Assembly: GCA_008921705.1 (NCBI GenBank)
Contig: VFFE01007765.1
Coordinates: 141,422 to 205,421 of the forward strand
Direction: 5' to 3'
Source of the DNA: Burhinus oedicnemus
Taxonomy: Eukaryota; Chordata; Aves; Charadriiformes; Burhinidae
Length of the DNA: 64,000 nt
The position numbers were made by a program, and so were the translations under genes. Positions 36,430 to 47,411 of the stretch are shown piece by piece. Numbering within the stretch: the stretch's first letter is position 1; each line of letters opens with the position of its first letter. The notes under the pieces were generated by a model. That model searched no databases, had not been told where the DNA came from, and saw only the letters and a program-made list of their open reading frames with translations.

Positions 36430-36479
36430 GAAGGGAAGGGAAGGGAAGGGAAGGGAAGGGAAGGGAAGGAAGGGGAAGG
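36430..36479. repeat. Pentanucleotide microsatellite (GAAGG)n
   Basis: About ten units of GAAGG on the plus strand, a purine array, while the array left of the gap is pyrimidine on the same strand. The two units are not reverse complements of each other (CCTCT against CCTTC), so this is not a simple inverted copy. Confidence 0.95.
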
Positions 36480-38734
36480 CATTTCGCTGGCGGGGGGTAT
36501 GGAGAGGAGGGGTATGAGTGGCCCCCTTGCCCAGGAGATGGCTCTGCCACTCGCTGGAGGAGGCAGGTTCACTTGTCCCCGCAGTGCTGAGCAGCACAGT
36601 CACCCGGCGCTCAGCTCCCCAGTCCGGCCTCGGGGGACAAACCGCTGACCGCACAGGTCTGCTGCGTGTGGCCGGGGCTGCCTGTCCTCGGCCCCGGATC
36701 ACGACCCTTCTCACCCTCTCTGCCCACACAGGTGGGAAATACTGGGCCAGGTGGAGATCAGGGAATAACTGATCTTTTTTTAGTTCGCTGGTAATTCAGA
36801 AAAAAAACCCCTACAAAAGCTGTGTGCCTTCAACTGTGTTCCCAGAACTCAAACACTTCTGCTTAGAAAAGGAATATCATGTGCCCTAAAAGCTACGTGA
36901 AGGTCGGGGAATCTCCTGTTTCCCTGCAGCAGATCAGGAACGTGGGAGATCAAGTTCAGTTCCCATGACTGCCTGATTACGATGAGAACCCTCTTCTCCC
37001 ATAATAGGGCTCCAACAAGAAGACCATGAATGCATGCTCAGGCAAGCTCCATCCATCCCGTCAGTGGGACCAGTTCCACTCATTGCAAAGTATTTAGCGA
37101 GTTGCTGAGACAAGGACCAAAAGGATGTGACTGACCCCGCAGCCCGCTCAGGAGGCACTGCCCGAGGAGGGGAGTTACGCGGTGCAGATCCCTCCGGCAC
37201 ACAGGAGACCTGAGCTGGGGCTGCCCACATCCCTTGTGAGCAGCCTAAACCCTTGAGATGTTGGTAAACCAACTCTCCTTCTGTTTCCCACACTCCTTTG
37301 AAGCTAGATTTGCATTTCATTTGCTTTTGTTACAGTGCCTAAAACGAGCCTGGTTTTCTTTTTTCCTAGAGAGAGCTGAGCAGAGCGTCGCACAGCCACA
37401 CGTTTTTGGTGGATTGGCTCAGAAGAGCAACCTTGGGTTAACTCCAGCCAAGAGCTGGGTTTAGAGCGCTAAGAGCTGTGCCTGCTCGCAGCCGCACGGG
37501 CGCGTGGAGCACCAGGCTCCAGTGTTAGAAGTGAGGTCCCCTTGCACGTGCATGGGTCAAACCTTCAGTCTTTTCCCCAAAAAGCACATGTGACATCTGG
37601 CCTTCAACCACAGAAGACTCCAAAAAAAAAGAGCAGCTCCTGCCAGTAATGCCACTCTTGTTTCTACATTTGTTGCAACGTCTTAGGATAAAAATAAATA
37701 TATCCATTTGCAGTTGGGCTTACAGAGAGCTGCTTTATGTAGGCACAGCATCTTCGTTGGCCTCAGTCTTCCCGGCCAGTTATGGCACAGTCAGTTGTTG
37801 CAAGGGCCAGCGGAGTGGGTTAGAGCTCTCCCCGTAAAACCAGCTCAAAGCCTTTCACTGTTGCTGTGCATTTAATTTCCCCATTCGGAGGCCGGTGAGA
37901 GCAAAGGCGATCTGCATATGGAAACTTTTAATTAAACTGCTAATATAGAGTCGAGTCATTTCTGGTGGAGGTTTAAGTAGTCTGTGGGAGAAGTGCTGAG
38001 TTGTGGGAGAGGAAGGCAGCGTTTGTCTCCAGCCCTGGAATTTGTCCATTCATCAAACAGTCGTCCCAGGAGTTGACGCTGATCCAACTGCATGTCAACA
38101 ACATTGGCCATGCCTCATTAGAAATCAGTTGTAAAAAGTTTTTTAAAAGAGCATTAATTCATCTTGTTTCTTTTTTTCCCCCCTTTGCTGTGGATTTTCA
38201 TCACCCGTAGTGAGAATTTCAGGAGAAATTGTTTCTGAATGGCTGTTTTCCAGGGCAGACAATTTCTTTTTTCTCTGCTTCTGGTAGAAATTCAGGCCAG
38301 CCTTTTTAAAACTGAGTATCTAAAGTCAGGCTTCCAAACCCACAGCCTGATTTGCAAGTTGAGCAAGGAAAGGACATCAAAGGAGCTCAGCTAGGCCAAA
38401 TATCACACACTTCCCAAGGTGCATCGCCATGAACTCTGAAGTCCCCTGTTTTTATAGCTCAAGCCCAGCCTCAACGATGCATCGATAAATGGCTCCATCT
38501 AGATTTCCCGAATTTTCTTCATGACACTGACCCTGCTGCACAGAGAGCTTATTAGATTCCCATTGGGAAATGGTGCTGGTTTACTTCATCTTCCTTGCAC
38601 AGGTATAAACGGAGGCACCAACCACAAGGCGCTACAGGACAGGTTTGCAGGGCAGTCTTTCATACACCTTCTCACCTCTGAGCAAATTACTATTATGGGC
38701 TTTACGCTACTGTCTTTTCCCCACTGAAGCTCTG

Positions 38735-38805
38735 CTGACCTCAGCAAAAGGGTCTTCTAATTTACACTATGGAGATCAGACCCAGCCCAAATTCACTGGC
38801 ATTTG
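38735..38805. repeat. Possible ancient MITE fragment
   Basis: CTGACCTCAGC..TAATTTACACTATGGAGATC AGACCCAGCCC resembles one arm of the amniote palindrome with the words TTGACTTCA..GATTTACACTGG..GAGATCAGAATCAGGCCC. Confidence 0.4.
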
Positions 38806-39884
38806 ATATCCCTATTAGCTGCTCATATTCATCCAAGGGGAAATGAATCCTCCCTGTACACGAGGAGGCCAGAGAACCACATGCTCCCCTTGCCGTGCTG
38901 AGGGGCTGCGAGTGCCCGGAGGTGCCAGCAGTGGCAGCTGTCTTGCCCAGACTTTCTGAGGCTTCTTAATTCATGTTTCATTCATACTGGGGTGAAATGG
39001 AAGCTTTCCTAATGCCTTGTATGGAAGTGGAAGCTGTCCTTTTCCCACCCTACTCTAGAGAAGGGAGAGCAGGGAGCCGTCCTTCTCTGCCGTACAGCAG
39101 GGAACTTTTCCAGCCAACAGGCTGGACCCCTTATCTATCTCACCAGAGAAACCCCACCATAAAGAAATCTCTTTCACAAAGACCTGGAAGGATTGAAATG
39201 TGACCAGCAGCACACTGTCTCCCGGTCCTGGCTCTGGGCCGTCGGCATTCACCCAGGGACGTGCCGTGCCAGACCGTGAGCACTTCCCTGCAGCTGGGAG
39301 GTACTGATCCATTATTTACCGTTCTTTGTTCCTGTTTATATTCAAAAACCTGATGGCTTTTTTTTTTTTTTTTAATGAATAGTTGCTGCTCCTTAAAGAA
39401 AATATTTAAGTTTCTATAGCAAGTGTGTGCTCCTAACACACCCAGCCCATCTGGTCACACACCCACATGTTTGAACCCATTTTTACTCAGCTAAGAAACA
39501 ACCTTCTGTTCCTTCTGGAGCAGGTATTAATATTCTCCGGCTCTGGCTTACAGCTTATCTTCGTGCAGCAAAGAGGAATTCAGCAACTATCAGTTTGCTA
39601 CTGGGATTTCTGAGCAAGCCACGGGACACCTTGGCCTAATTGAAGGTCATCGCGCTGAAAGGCAATTTGATTAAGAAGGGACAAAATAATCAGCGGGATG
39701 GGCAGTGGGTCCAAAAGAGAAATCTAAAACTTAAGCAAACTGAAACCGTCCTGGCTTTTCTGAAATTCAGGAGGCAGAAACGAAGGGCTGGATCCGGCGC
39801 GCGAGCCGGGGCTGGCAGAGGTGGAGCGGAGGCGGCTCTCGCCGTGCCGTACCGGCGCGTAGGCAGGGGGCTCTGCCCGTCCCT

Positions 39885-40180
39885 CTGTGACCCAGGACAA
39901 CTCACTTGAGGGGGATTAACAAAAGCAACACCCTGAACCAGGCTGTGCGGGGGAGCTCAGCCATTAGAGGTGATTCCGAGCTCCCCCGCAAAGCTCTCTT
40001 CGCTTCGCTTCCCTTGGTATAATGGGAAAAGGATATTTCCCTTCTGGCTCATCTGTAGAGTGTAAATGTTTTGGGACAGGGACCGCCTCTCGCTGTGCCT
40101 GTGCCATCTCTATCAGAACTGGGCCACCACGAGGTCCATAAGGACTGAAAGAAATTACAGTCATGCTAATTAATACTAAA
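39885..40180 (+). repeat. MIR-like amniote SINE
   Basis: Starts TCTGTGACCCAGGACAACTC ACTTGA (MIR core TGTGACCTTGGGCAAGTCACTTAA). It contains GGCTCATCTGTAGAGTGTAA and then TTTTGGGACAGGGACCGCCT CTCGCTGTGCC and GGGCCACCACGAGGTCC, matching the tail of a widespread reptile/bird SINE (CTTTGGGGCAGGGACCGTCTCT..GTGTTTGTAC..AATGGGGTCC). This is among the better-preserved old copies in the window. Confidence 0.6.
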
Positions 40181-42141
40181 TGACTGCAACTGTTACAATG
40201 CTGTAATACAGGCGTAGGAGAAGGTACTAGATTTCAGAGAAGGTAGCTCGGGGAGGCTGGTGAACACAGGACAATCTTTCCAAACAAAAGGGTGAGCGAT
40301 GGTTCAGCAGAAAGTAGGACAGACGCAGAGCTGCTGCCAGGTCGCCTAAATCCCTGCAAGGGGAAGGGGCTACACGGCTTTGTGCCAGTCCGCTCCCAGC
40401 CTTACGGGGGTTTATACCTGGAAAGAGGAAAATGCAATGACCGAGGGGCAGAGAACAAGGCAGAAAATGGAGACGGTGGGAAAGTCGGAAACAGCACAAA
40501 GTTTTCTGGCAGGAAGGAGGTGCGGACGCAGAAGCGAGCGCACGTCTTGCCGAGGAGGGGAGGCTTTCAGGGAGACGGCAAGGGCAGCCGAATGAGTGAC
40601 TGCTCCCGGAGGCATCGGGAAGGCTTTTAGAAATATATCATGGGGACACAAAAGGCAAGAGAGAAAGTAGCTCCATCAATAAATAAGGAGGAAGATTAAA
40701 TTAATGGTGACTTCGAAATGGCTGAGCTTCTGAACTCCCTTTTTAAAAATCAGTCGTTAACAAGAAAAATAAGAGAAAGCGGTACTGTATGGACGATTAA
40801 TTAGGAGTTCCGCCTGCGGGAGCCCAGCAAGTTGTGGCACCTCACGATCCTCCCTGCCGTGCTCAGCCCCAGCTCAGAGAGCGTCCGTGCCACCGGCACC
40901 ACCATGGCTTGGCTCTGCTGTTGGCAGATGGCTCAGGTCATCTCTTTAATAGAGAAAAAGCCTCCGAGCCACTGAGGAAACCATGAGAGCTGAGTGGCGG
41001 CCGGGGTGAGAGTCTCTAAGCCAGAGACCCGGGTAGTTATGTCAAGCCTTATCTGCTCTGTGCCCTCCTGGAGCCACTAGCGGACACCCGTGCCGATGGA
41101 GAGGTTGTGCACGTCACGCACGGACACCCGTGTGTCACCCCACAGGCAGGGCAGTGCCTGGCAGGAGAAGGCGGGATGGACTGCTGGGCACAGAGCCCGG
41201 CCACGGCGGGGACGGGCGCCCGGATCGGTGGCACAAAGAGACGTTGTAAATGAGCAAACTTACACCCATGGACGCTGCAGAGTAGAGAAGTATAAATAGA
41301 GGTGTCCTTTGAGGATATTGCATCGGTAAGCAAGCAGTTACTATTAGGCATAGTGAATATCGTACAAAACTCCGCATGTCTGGCTGACAGGCCTTAATTC
41401 ATGAGGTCTAGAACAGAGAAACAACTACAAATGTGTGTAAAGAACAGAGGTGAAGAAATGAAAAGAAAACTGTGTTTGAACACCTAATAATACATGTCAG
41501 AAAGGTTTCTCCTCCCCACCCAGCTGATTTGCTGTCCTCTCCTGATGTCCTTTTTTGAGTGTGCTTTGCACCCACGCTTGTGCGGGACGGGGACGCTGTG
41601 TCTGCACCCTCCAGCGGAGATGCACCCTGCAGAGGGCTTCCCTCCGAGACCGTCCTTTGTGGCAGGGTACGTTTGCTCTTACACTTTGTTTCTCCTTGAA
41701 GTCCTTCAGAAGCCCACCGAGGTCTCCTCTTTCCACCTGAAACAGCAACTATTCCCTCATTACGGAGGTGATGTGCCGCCCTGTCTTTAATTGGAATAGG
41801 GATCGTCTCACTTTCTTGGAGATGCAGGTATTTCAGACTAATGTCAACTCCTGAGATGGCCTGGCTAATTAACAACTCCTTGTCTCTGCAAACCCCATCG
41901 CTCCAGGGCTCATGGGCATATTTGTAGGTGAAGCATGTCTTACGCTGGCCCTTGTACTCTCCATCTGTCTCTACACTAACACACATAGTTGACACGAGTG
42001 TCTTAATGAGATAAATTATTATTTATTACCGGCTCTTGATGGAGCCCAACGTGATGATGATTAACTTTGTGGAGGTTTCAGGAGGCTTGCGGGGGTGAGA
42101 TGTACTGCCACAGCACTGCAGCCGGGCTGGTGGGCTTCCTC

Positions 42142-42168
42142 CTGCCACCGCTGCCACCGCTGCCACCG
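42142..42168. repeat. Three tandem 9-mers (CTGCCACCG)
   Basis: Three perfect copies of CTGCCACCG in a row. A minor simple repeat. Confidence 0.9.
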
Positions 42169-42394
42169 GCTGCCCTCCTGACCCCGTCCAGGCACAGGGT
42201 TAGACCCTCGCTGGGGGCTCCTCCCTCACGTCCCCTCCTTCAGGCTCCCCACCTCTGTGACACACGTTCCCCCTCTGACCGATGCGAACAGCCCCTGGAG
42301 ACAACCCCACTAAGGATGGAGGAAATCTGTCCCCTGAGCGCAGGCTCCTACGTTTGGTGCCTGAAGTTAATTAGTGCAAATACTCCTTTCTTCA

Positions 42395-42530
42395 TGTCCT
42401 TGCTCCCCATCTGTAAAGTGATGATAACAGCGCTTCGCTCTTCCCTTGGTTTTATCTACTTGATTTTACTTATCTATGGCCTGGGCAGCATCTTATGCTG
42501 TGTTTATACAGCACCCAGTGCCACGCGATC
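42395..42530 (+). repeat. MIR-like SINE fragment
   Basis: GCTCCCCATCTGTAAAGTGA TGATAACAGCGCTTC corresponds to the CCCCATCTGTAAAATGGGGATAATA core. GTGTTTATACAGCACCCAGT GCCAC corresponds to the tail GTGTTTGTACAGCGCCTAGCAC. A 203-codon plus ORF runs through it, which argues against that ORF being a real gene. Confidence 0.5.
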
Positions 42531-43444
42531 TCGATCTCGGCTAGCATACGTAGTGAGCTTAACTCAAGTAACACCTAGTAAGAATGAAAAAAAGCCCAGA
42601 CCAAAATCAGAACGTTCCCTCCCAGATACAGCCCATAGACACCAAACCTGGATTTGCAGTGCATTGCATGAGTATTAAATTGTATTTTAAAACACTGTCA
42701 TGAAATAGAGTGAAATAAGTTGAGAGAGGTTTTTTTTATTTAGGAAGGGAAATTTTATGATAAAAAGCTGAATTTATAGTGTAGTTCTGAAAAGAACATT
42801 TACGAGGATTTTGAAAACTCAGAAAGCTTCCTTAATGCCGTAGTAATGAAGGTCCCCTACGGGATTTAAACTATGCAGTAGCCAAATTCAGGTCAGATAA
42901 AGTTGCTGTTAATGATGCAACTCCTTCAAGTTTCCCCATGTAACAAAATCAGCCTTAAACTTCACTCTTTTTTGCAGAAATAAGAAAGAACTGGTTTGAA
43001 AGTATCAAAGCCAAACTGCTTGGACTGCACGGAAAATTACAAAGGTCTCCTGAAGGTGAATATGTGACCAAAAAGACCTGGGCTGCCACCACGTAGAAAT
43101 AAGTCATGTTGGCCTGTTTTGAAAACAAACAGTGCCTTGACAAACCAGTGTAGGACTGGTTAATAAGTGATACTGGCCAGGCTGATTTTACTCAGTCTCC
43201 ATATTTGCTATAGACAAGTGGAAAATAGTTTTTCCTTTATAAAAACCTTCCTCTCTGTTGCTCCAGCTCTTAGCTGGGTGGTGGCACTCTCTGAAGCGTG
43301 GCCGTCCCCTCCCTGTCTCTTTCTCAGAGGTCCAGACAGGGCAACCCCGTGATTATTAGTTCTTAAAACCAGGGGTTTACATACATGTGGGGAAATGGGC
43401 TGGCGGACAGAGCACAGAGGGTTTTTCATGGTATTTTTGGGTGA

Positions 43445-43540
43445 ATCTGAGCTTCGTTCCCCTCTCTGTGCGGCAGGGTTGATGACACTGATCTGAGAGC
43501 TCTGAGAGACATGTGCTATTTCAGAGGTTGTTCTTAGGAG
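43445..43540 (+). repeat. Weak MIR-like SINE fragment
   Basis: TTCGTTCCCCTCTCTGTGCG..GGGTTGATGACACTGATCTG AGAGCTCTGAGAG is loosely like CAGTTTCCCCATCTGTACAATGG..GATGATACTGACC..AGAGCTTTGAGA. Low certainty. Confidence 0.3.
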
Positions 43541-43725
43541 ACAATCACCGATCCCTCCACACCATCCAGGTACACCATATTGCAGTCATACCCAAGTTCA
43601 GTCCTGGTTTCCGCAGGTTTGTCTCATCCTAGCTTTAACGGACACTAAACCTGTTTGCATCCAAGCTGCATATTTCTCCAAATACTTTGCAAACCTATCC
43701 AACAAACCTCTGAATCTTTTCTCTT

Positions 43726-43737
43726 CCCCCCCCCCCC
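43726..43737. repeat. Poly-C tract (C12)
   Basis: Twelve consecutive C in a pyrimidine-rich stretch. Its length may be unreliable. Confidence 0.85.
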
Positions 43738-46700
43738 TTTTCCTTTCTTCTTTTTTCCTCTTACACTTAGAAGGTACGAAGGATATTTTTGAGCAATCTT
43801 CAGTAGCTTCCTATACCGCTGTGTAGCTCTCCTCAACCCAAACACTGTGCTTTATGTTTCATGTAGCTTAGCACGGCGGCTGGAGCCCAATGCTATGAAA
43901 ACTTCATGATCCATCAAGCTGGTGACATAGGATGCCTCAACTCCCTCCTTCCAGATTGTGGGTAGTGCTTCACTTTGAGAAAACAGCTCTCAAGAAGCAA
44001 CTCTTGCGGGCTCTGACTTTGTTCCAGCGGCACAGAAAACCATCAGCCCCTTGTTCGGATGGGTATGTGGCAAGACCCCCTTCACAGAACAAGGACTGGA
44101 CATCCGATATTGCTTGTCACGGCGCAAACCACAGCTCTTTACACCTCAGAAGAATCTTTAAATTCTGGACTGATAGAACAGCCGGGGCAGAAATGTCAGC
44201 CTCTATCAGTGAGTCAAAGCATCCAGCTCCATTCACTCTCTTACGTTTCTTCCCACTGGGCTGGGCCGAGCAAAGCCAACGCTAATCGGCTGAGAGAACT
44301 GCAAATGTTTTGACATACTGCGGATTAGGGAAAGTCCGTAATTTGGGCAGACATGAATTATTGTGTGTAGATATAAATAAATATTGTCCCCAGCTCAGCC
44401 TCTGGCTCGCATCCAACACGCCACAAATTCATCAAAAAATGAATGGGTTAGTGTGTTAACAAGTGCCTGACAGACTATGAAAACTGCCCGGGGGGTGCAC
44501 ACGCTTTACTTGACCAGCTACCCTCGTTTGCCAAAATTAACCCTTAGAATATGGCAGCACGCAGCGGAGCCAGCCCACGGAAAATAAGGCTGAATTTGAT
44601 GTGTGCTCGGGCTTGTCGCCTTGGCAGTGTACGGGAGATGGAAGGTGGGTGTGAGTTACATAGAGCTTTTTTCAATATCTACGTGTGATAGCTGCCAGAG
44701 TGAAATAAAGAGCCCTAGGTGGAAGGAAGCTCTCACCCGGATCAGAACAGCCTACCTTGTTATCTGCAGAGCAGCAGGGACAGATCTGTGATAGCTAAAA
44801 CTTGACTTTTAAAAACAGTGTTCTGAATTACTGAGGATCTCAAAACGGCTTATCTGTAGGCTGCCTCTTTCATCTCTTGCTATTTTTAATAGCCCATTAT
44901 GAATCATTTTGATATGTTCATAAATGTTATCCTTTCTGCAAGTTCTTTGCTATGGTTGTCAACTGCTGAGGCTAATATGAACACGGTTAGTTGGTCTGGG
45001 ATGTGAGAGCTTCAAAAAATGACTGCTTGGCTGCGTGATTTGTAATAACTCTGTCTGCCCTAAATGTCCATAAATAAGGAGAATGTGTATTCGGCTTGTC
45101 TATAATCAAGACATCTTCGGTCTGCTTTGTTTCATTTAAGTAGGAGGAGGTTGCTCTGGGCCTGGTTTGTCTTTCGGGATGATGTACACCATGGGCTAAA
45201 CGTTGCTCCAGTTGAAATCAATAGCACAGCAATTTTGGAGGGATGAGGACCCACTGCAGCAGCCAGGAACCCAAACAGATTGCCTTTGAATGGCATAAGC
45301 CCCCTCCCCTGTTGAGGGGCTTCTGCCCAGTCTGCCAACATCTCCATGAGACATTCTTCCACGGAGGCCCAAAGCCAATGGTGAAGGTGTGCAGCATTGC
45401 TCTCCTCCCTGGAGCTGGGCTGTTCAGCCTGCACCACTGCAGCCTTCCCCCATGTGTCATCCTGACCATGGGCTCTTCCCTTCCTGAGGACCTGGTGGGA
45501 ACAGTCTGCAGGTAGATGCATTGTCCTGACTGGGACAGCCTTCTCCCAGTATCAGCTTGCTTAGGGCCTTGGATCTCCAGCCTGCAGGTCCCAAAGAGCT
45601 TGTGGAGTTTGCAGTCAACAGGACACATATGGCACTTCTCTAAAAAAGAGACTTGCCATGTCTTGGATGTATTTTGTGACATAAAGATTGACCGGAAACA
45701 CAAGCAAGGCATTCATTCATTTTGGCCATCCAGCATCTGAGGCTGCAAGACACTGGGGAAGGACGTAGATTACTGCTAAGAGTGGTAGGGTTGAGGGGTC
45801 TCTCCGGCATCTCCCATTGCCAACTCTGGTGTGTTTCTTAGGTGCCTTTTTTTCATCAGAAACTAACCTGATTCATGCACAAATTAGAAAAATATAAAAC
45901 ATTCCTCCCTTCACAGTGAGGAGGAACACTGGAGTTTCTCACTCTTCTCCCACAAGGGACTCATCTAGCTTAACACCCAGGAGAAGGAGGGACACCAGAC
46001 AGCCCTCCCATCTCCCAGCCGGGGAGGGCTGTGCTCACCAGTGAGGTAGGTGTAAGGACATTATTGCGAGGAAGTGCTGCTTCCCGGTGGATCCAGAGCT
46101 CAACCGGGCAGCAACTAGCCAGTGAGGAAGGGAAGGCATAAGGGGAATAAGAGGATGAGTGGTTATGACCTCAGTTATGTTCCACACCTGAAAGGCAAAG
46201 CCTCCCACCATGCCGAGCCCCTGCACCACGCTTGGGCACGGGCTCAGAAGAAGCGCCAGTGCCTGAGTCACCAGGACCACTTCTTGCAGCGATACGGCTT
46301 TTCCTTAGGGATCAATCCAAGCAATAACAAGACCAAATTTCGCTCAACCTGTGCGATGCGAGAAGATGGCAGTCCCAGGACGTAGGACTAGCGTGGCCAC
46401 CTGCCACGTACGGCGGGTCAAGGCAGTAAGTGCATGGGCGAGGTGATGGGGATAATGCCCCAGCAACCCTTGCCCGCAGCACGCCCTGTCTCACCAGTGC
46501 CACCATCCTCTCCTTCCACGAACCGTTCAGTCTCACGCTGTTGAGAAGTTTCCAAGGGCTGCATTATTTATACCAGGATCTGCCATCTCTGCACTCAAAC
46601 TTTTTCGAGGTGAGGACAAGGCAGGCAGAGGAGCAGCTACAGATCCTGCCTGTCAGGCGGCACGGCCGTCAGGCAGCTGGGCTTTCCCTAAGAGCAAGGC

Positions 46701-47337
46701 AGCACCCACACCCACCGGGTCACAAAATAAACCAATGTCCTTTCAGCACGGAAAGTGGGCGTTAAGGCTCTCCCTAATGTGACTTTGGGTGTTCTCAGAA
46801 CTGCTCAGAGCTATAAAAAAAAAAAATTTATGAAATCCCTAGATCCATTATATAATAGCATCGCTGTGCCTAATTGCAAAGCTCGGGAGTGTCGTTACCC
46901 TCGCAAGCCAGTCCCTTGCACTTACGTGTTTGGTGCTGCTATGGCAGCAGAAGGCATTTTTGCTGAATGCAAGAAATTCTGCTGCAGAACAACTGTCCAA
47001 ACAACGTAACGTTAAGGGGCTTGTGATGCCTCTTACATAAAGGCTTGAAATAGTACAGGGCAGGAGGAAGTAACAGGGAATGGGAAATTCGCTGGAAAGC
47101 TGTTAAGCCTGTGAGACAACGAGCAGGAGGTGCTGAGCAAGCTGTGCTGATGTTACAGGCGCTGGAGCTACGGCTGCCGCGGGAGAGGACACGTCTTGCA
47201 CAAACCCAAGTGCGAGCAAGCACAAGGTTGCTGGCGGGGCTTCAGTCACAGTGTTCACGGAGGTGGTTGAGGAGCTATCTGCCCTCACCTCAAGGATGCA
47301 GCGGACAGTTAATTAGGGATACGTGAGCGTTAGCAGT

Positions 47338-47411
47338 GGATCTGATTCAACTTCCATTTAAGTCAACGAAAGCATTTATTGATTGATTTCAGTAAGAGCT
47401 GGTTCGGGGCT
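47338..47411. repeat. Ancient palindromic MITE-like element
   Basis: GGATCTGATTCAACTTCCAT TTAAGTCAACG and its partner TTGATTTCAGTAAGAGCTGG TTCGGGGC are diverged inverted arms. They match the old amniote palindrome with GATCCAACTCCCATTGAAGTCAATGG words. Confidence 0.55.

Noticed and set aside
36243..36729. ORFs crossing the N gap with Leu/Pro/Ser or Glu/Arg repeats
   Set aside because: They are produced by the pentanucleotide arrays and include undetermined bases.
42067..42678. 203-codon plus-strand ORF with a hydrophobic segment
   Set aside because: It runs through a 9-mer simple repeat and a MIR-like SINE (42395-42530). The hydrophobic stretch comes from SINE sequence.
45132..45712. Two minus-strand ORFs of 129 and 164 codons
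   Set aside because: Different frames over the same DNA, no conserved motif, no splice signals considered convincing.
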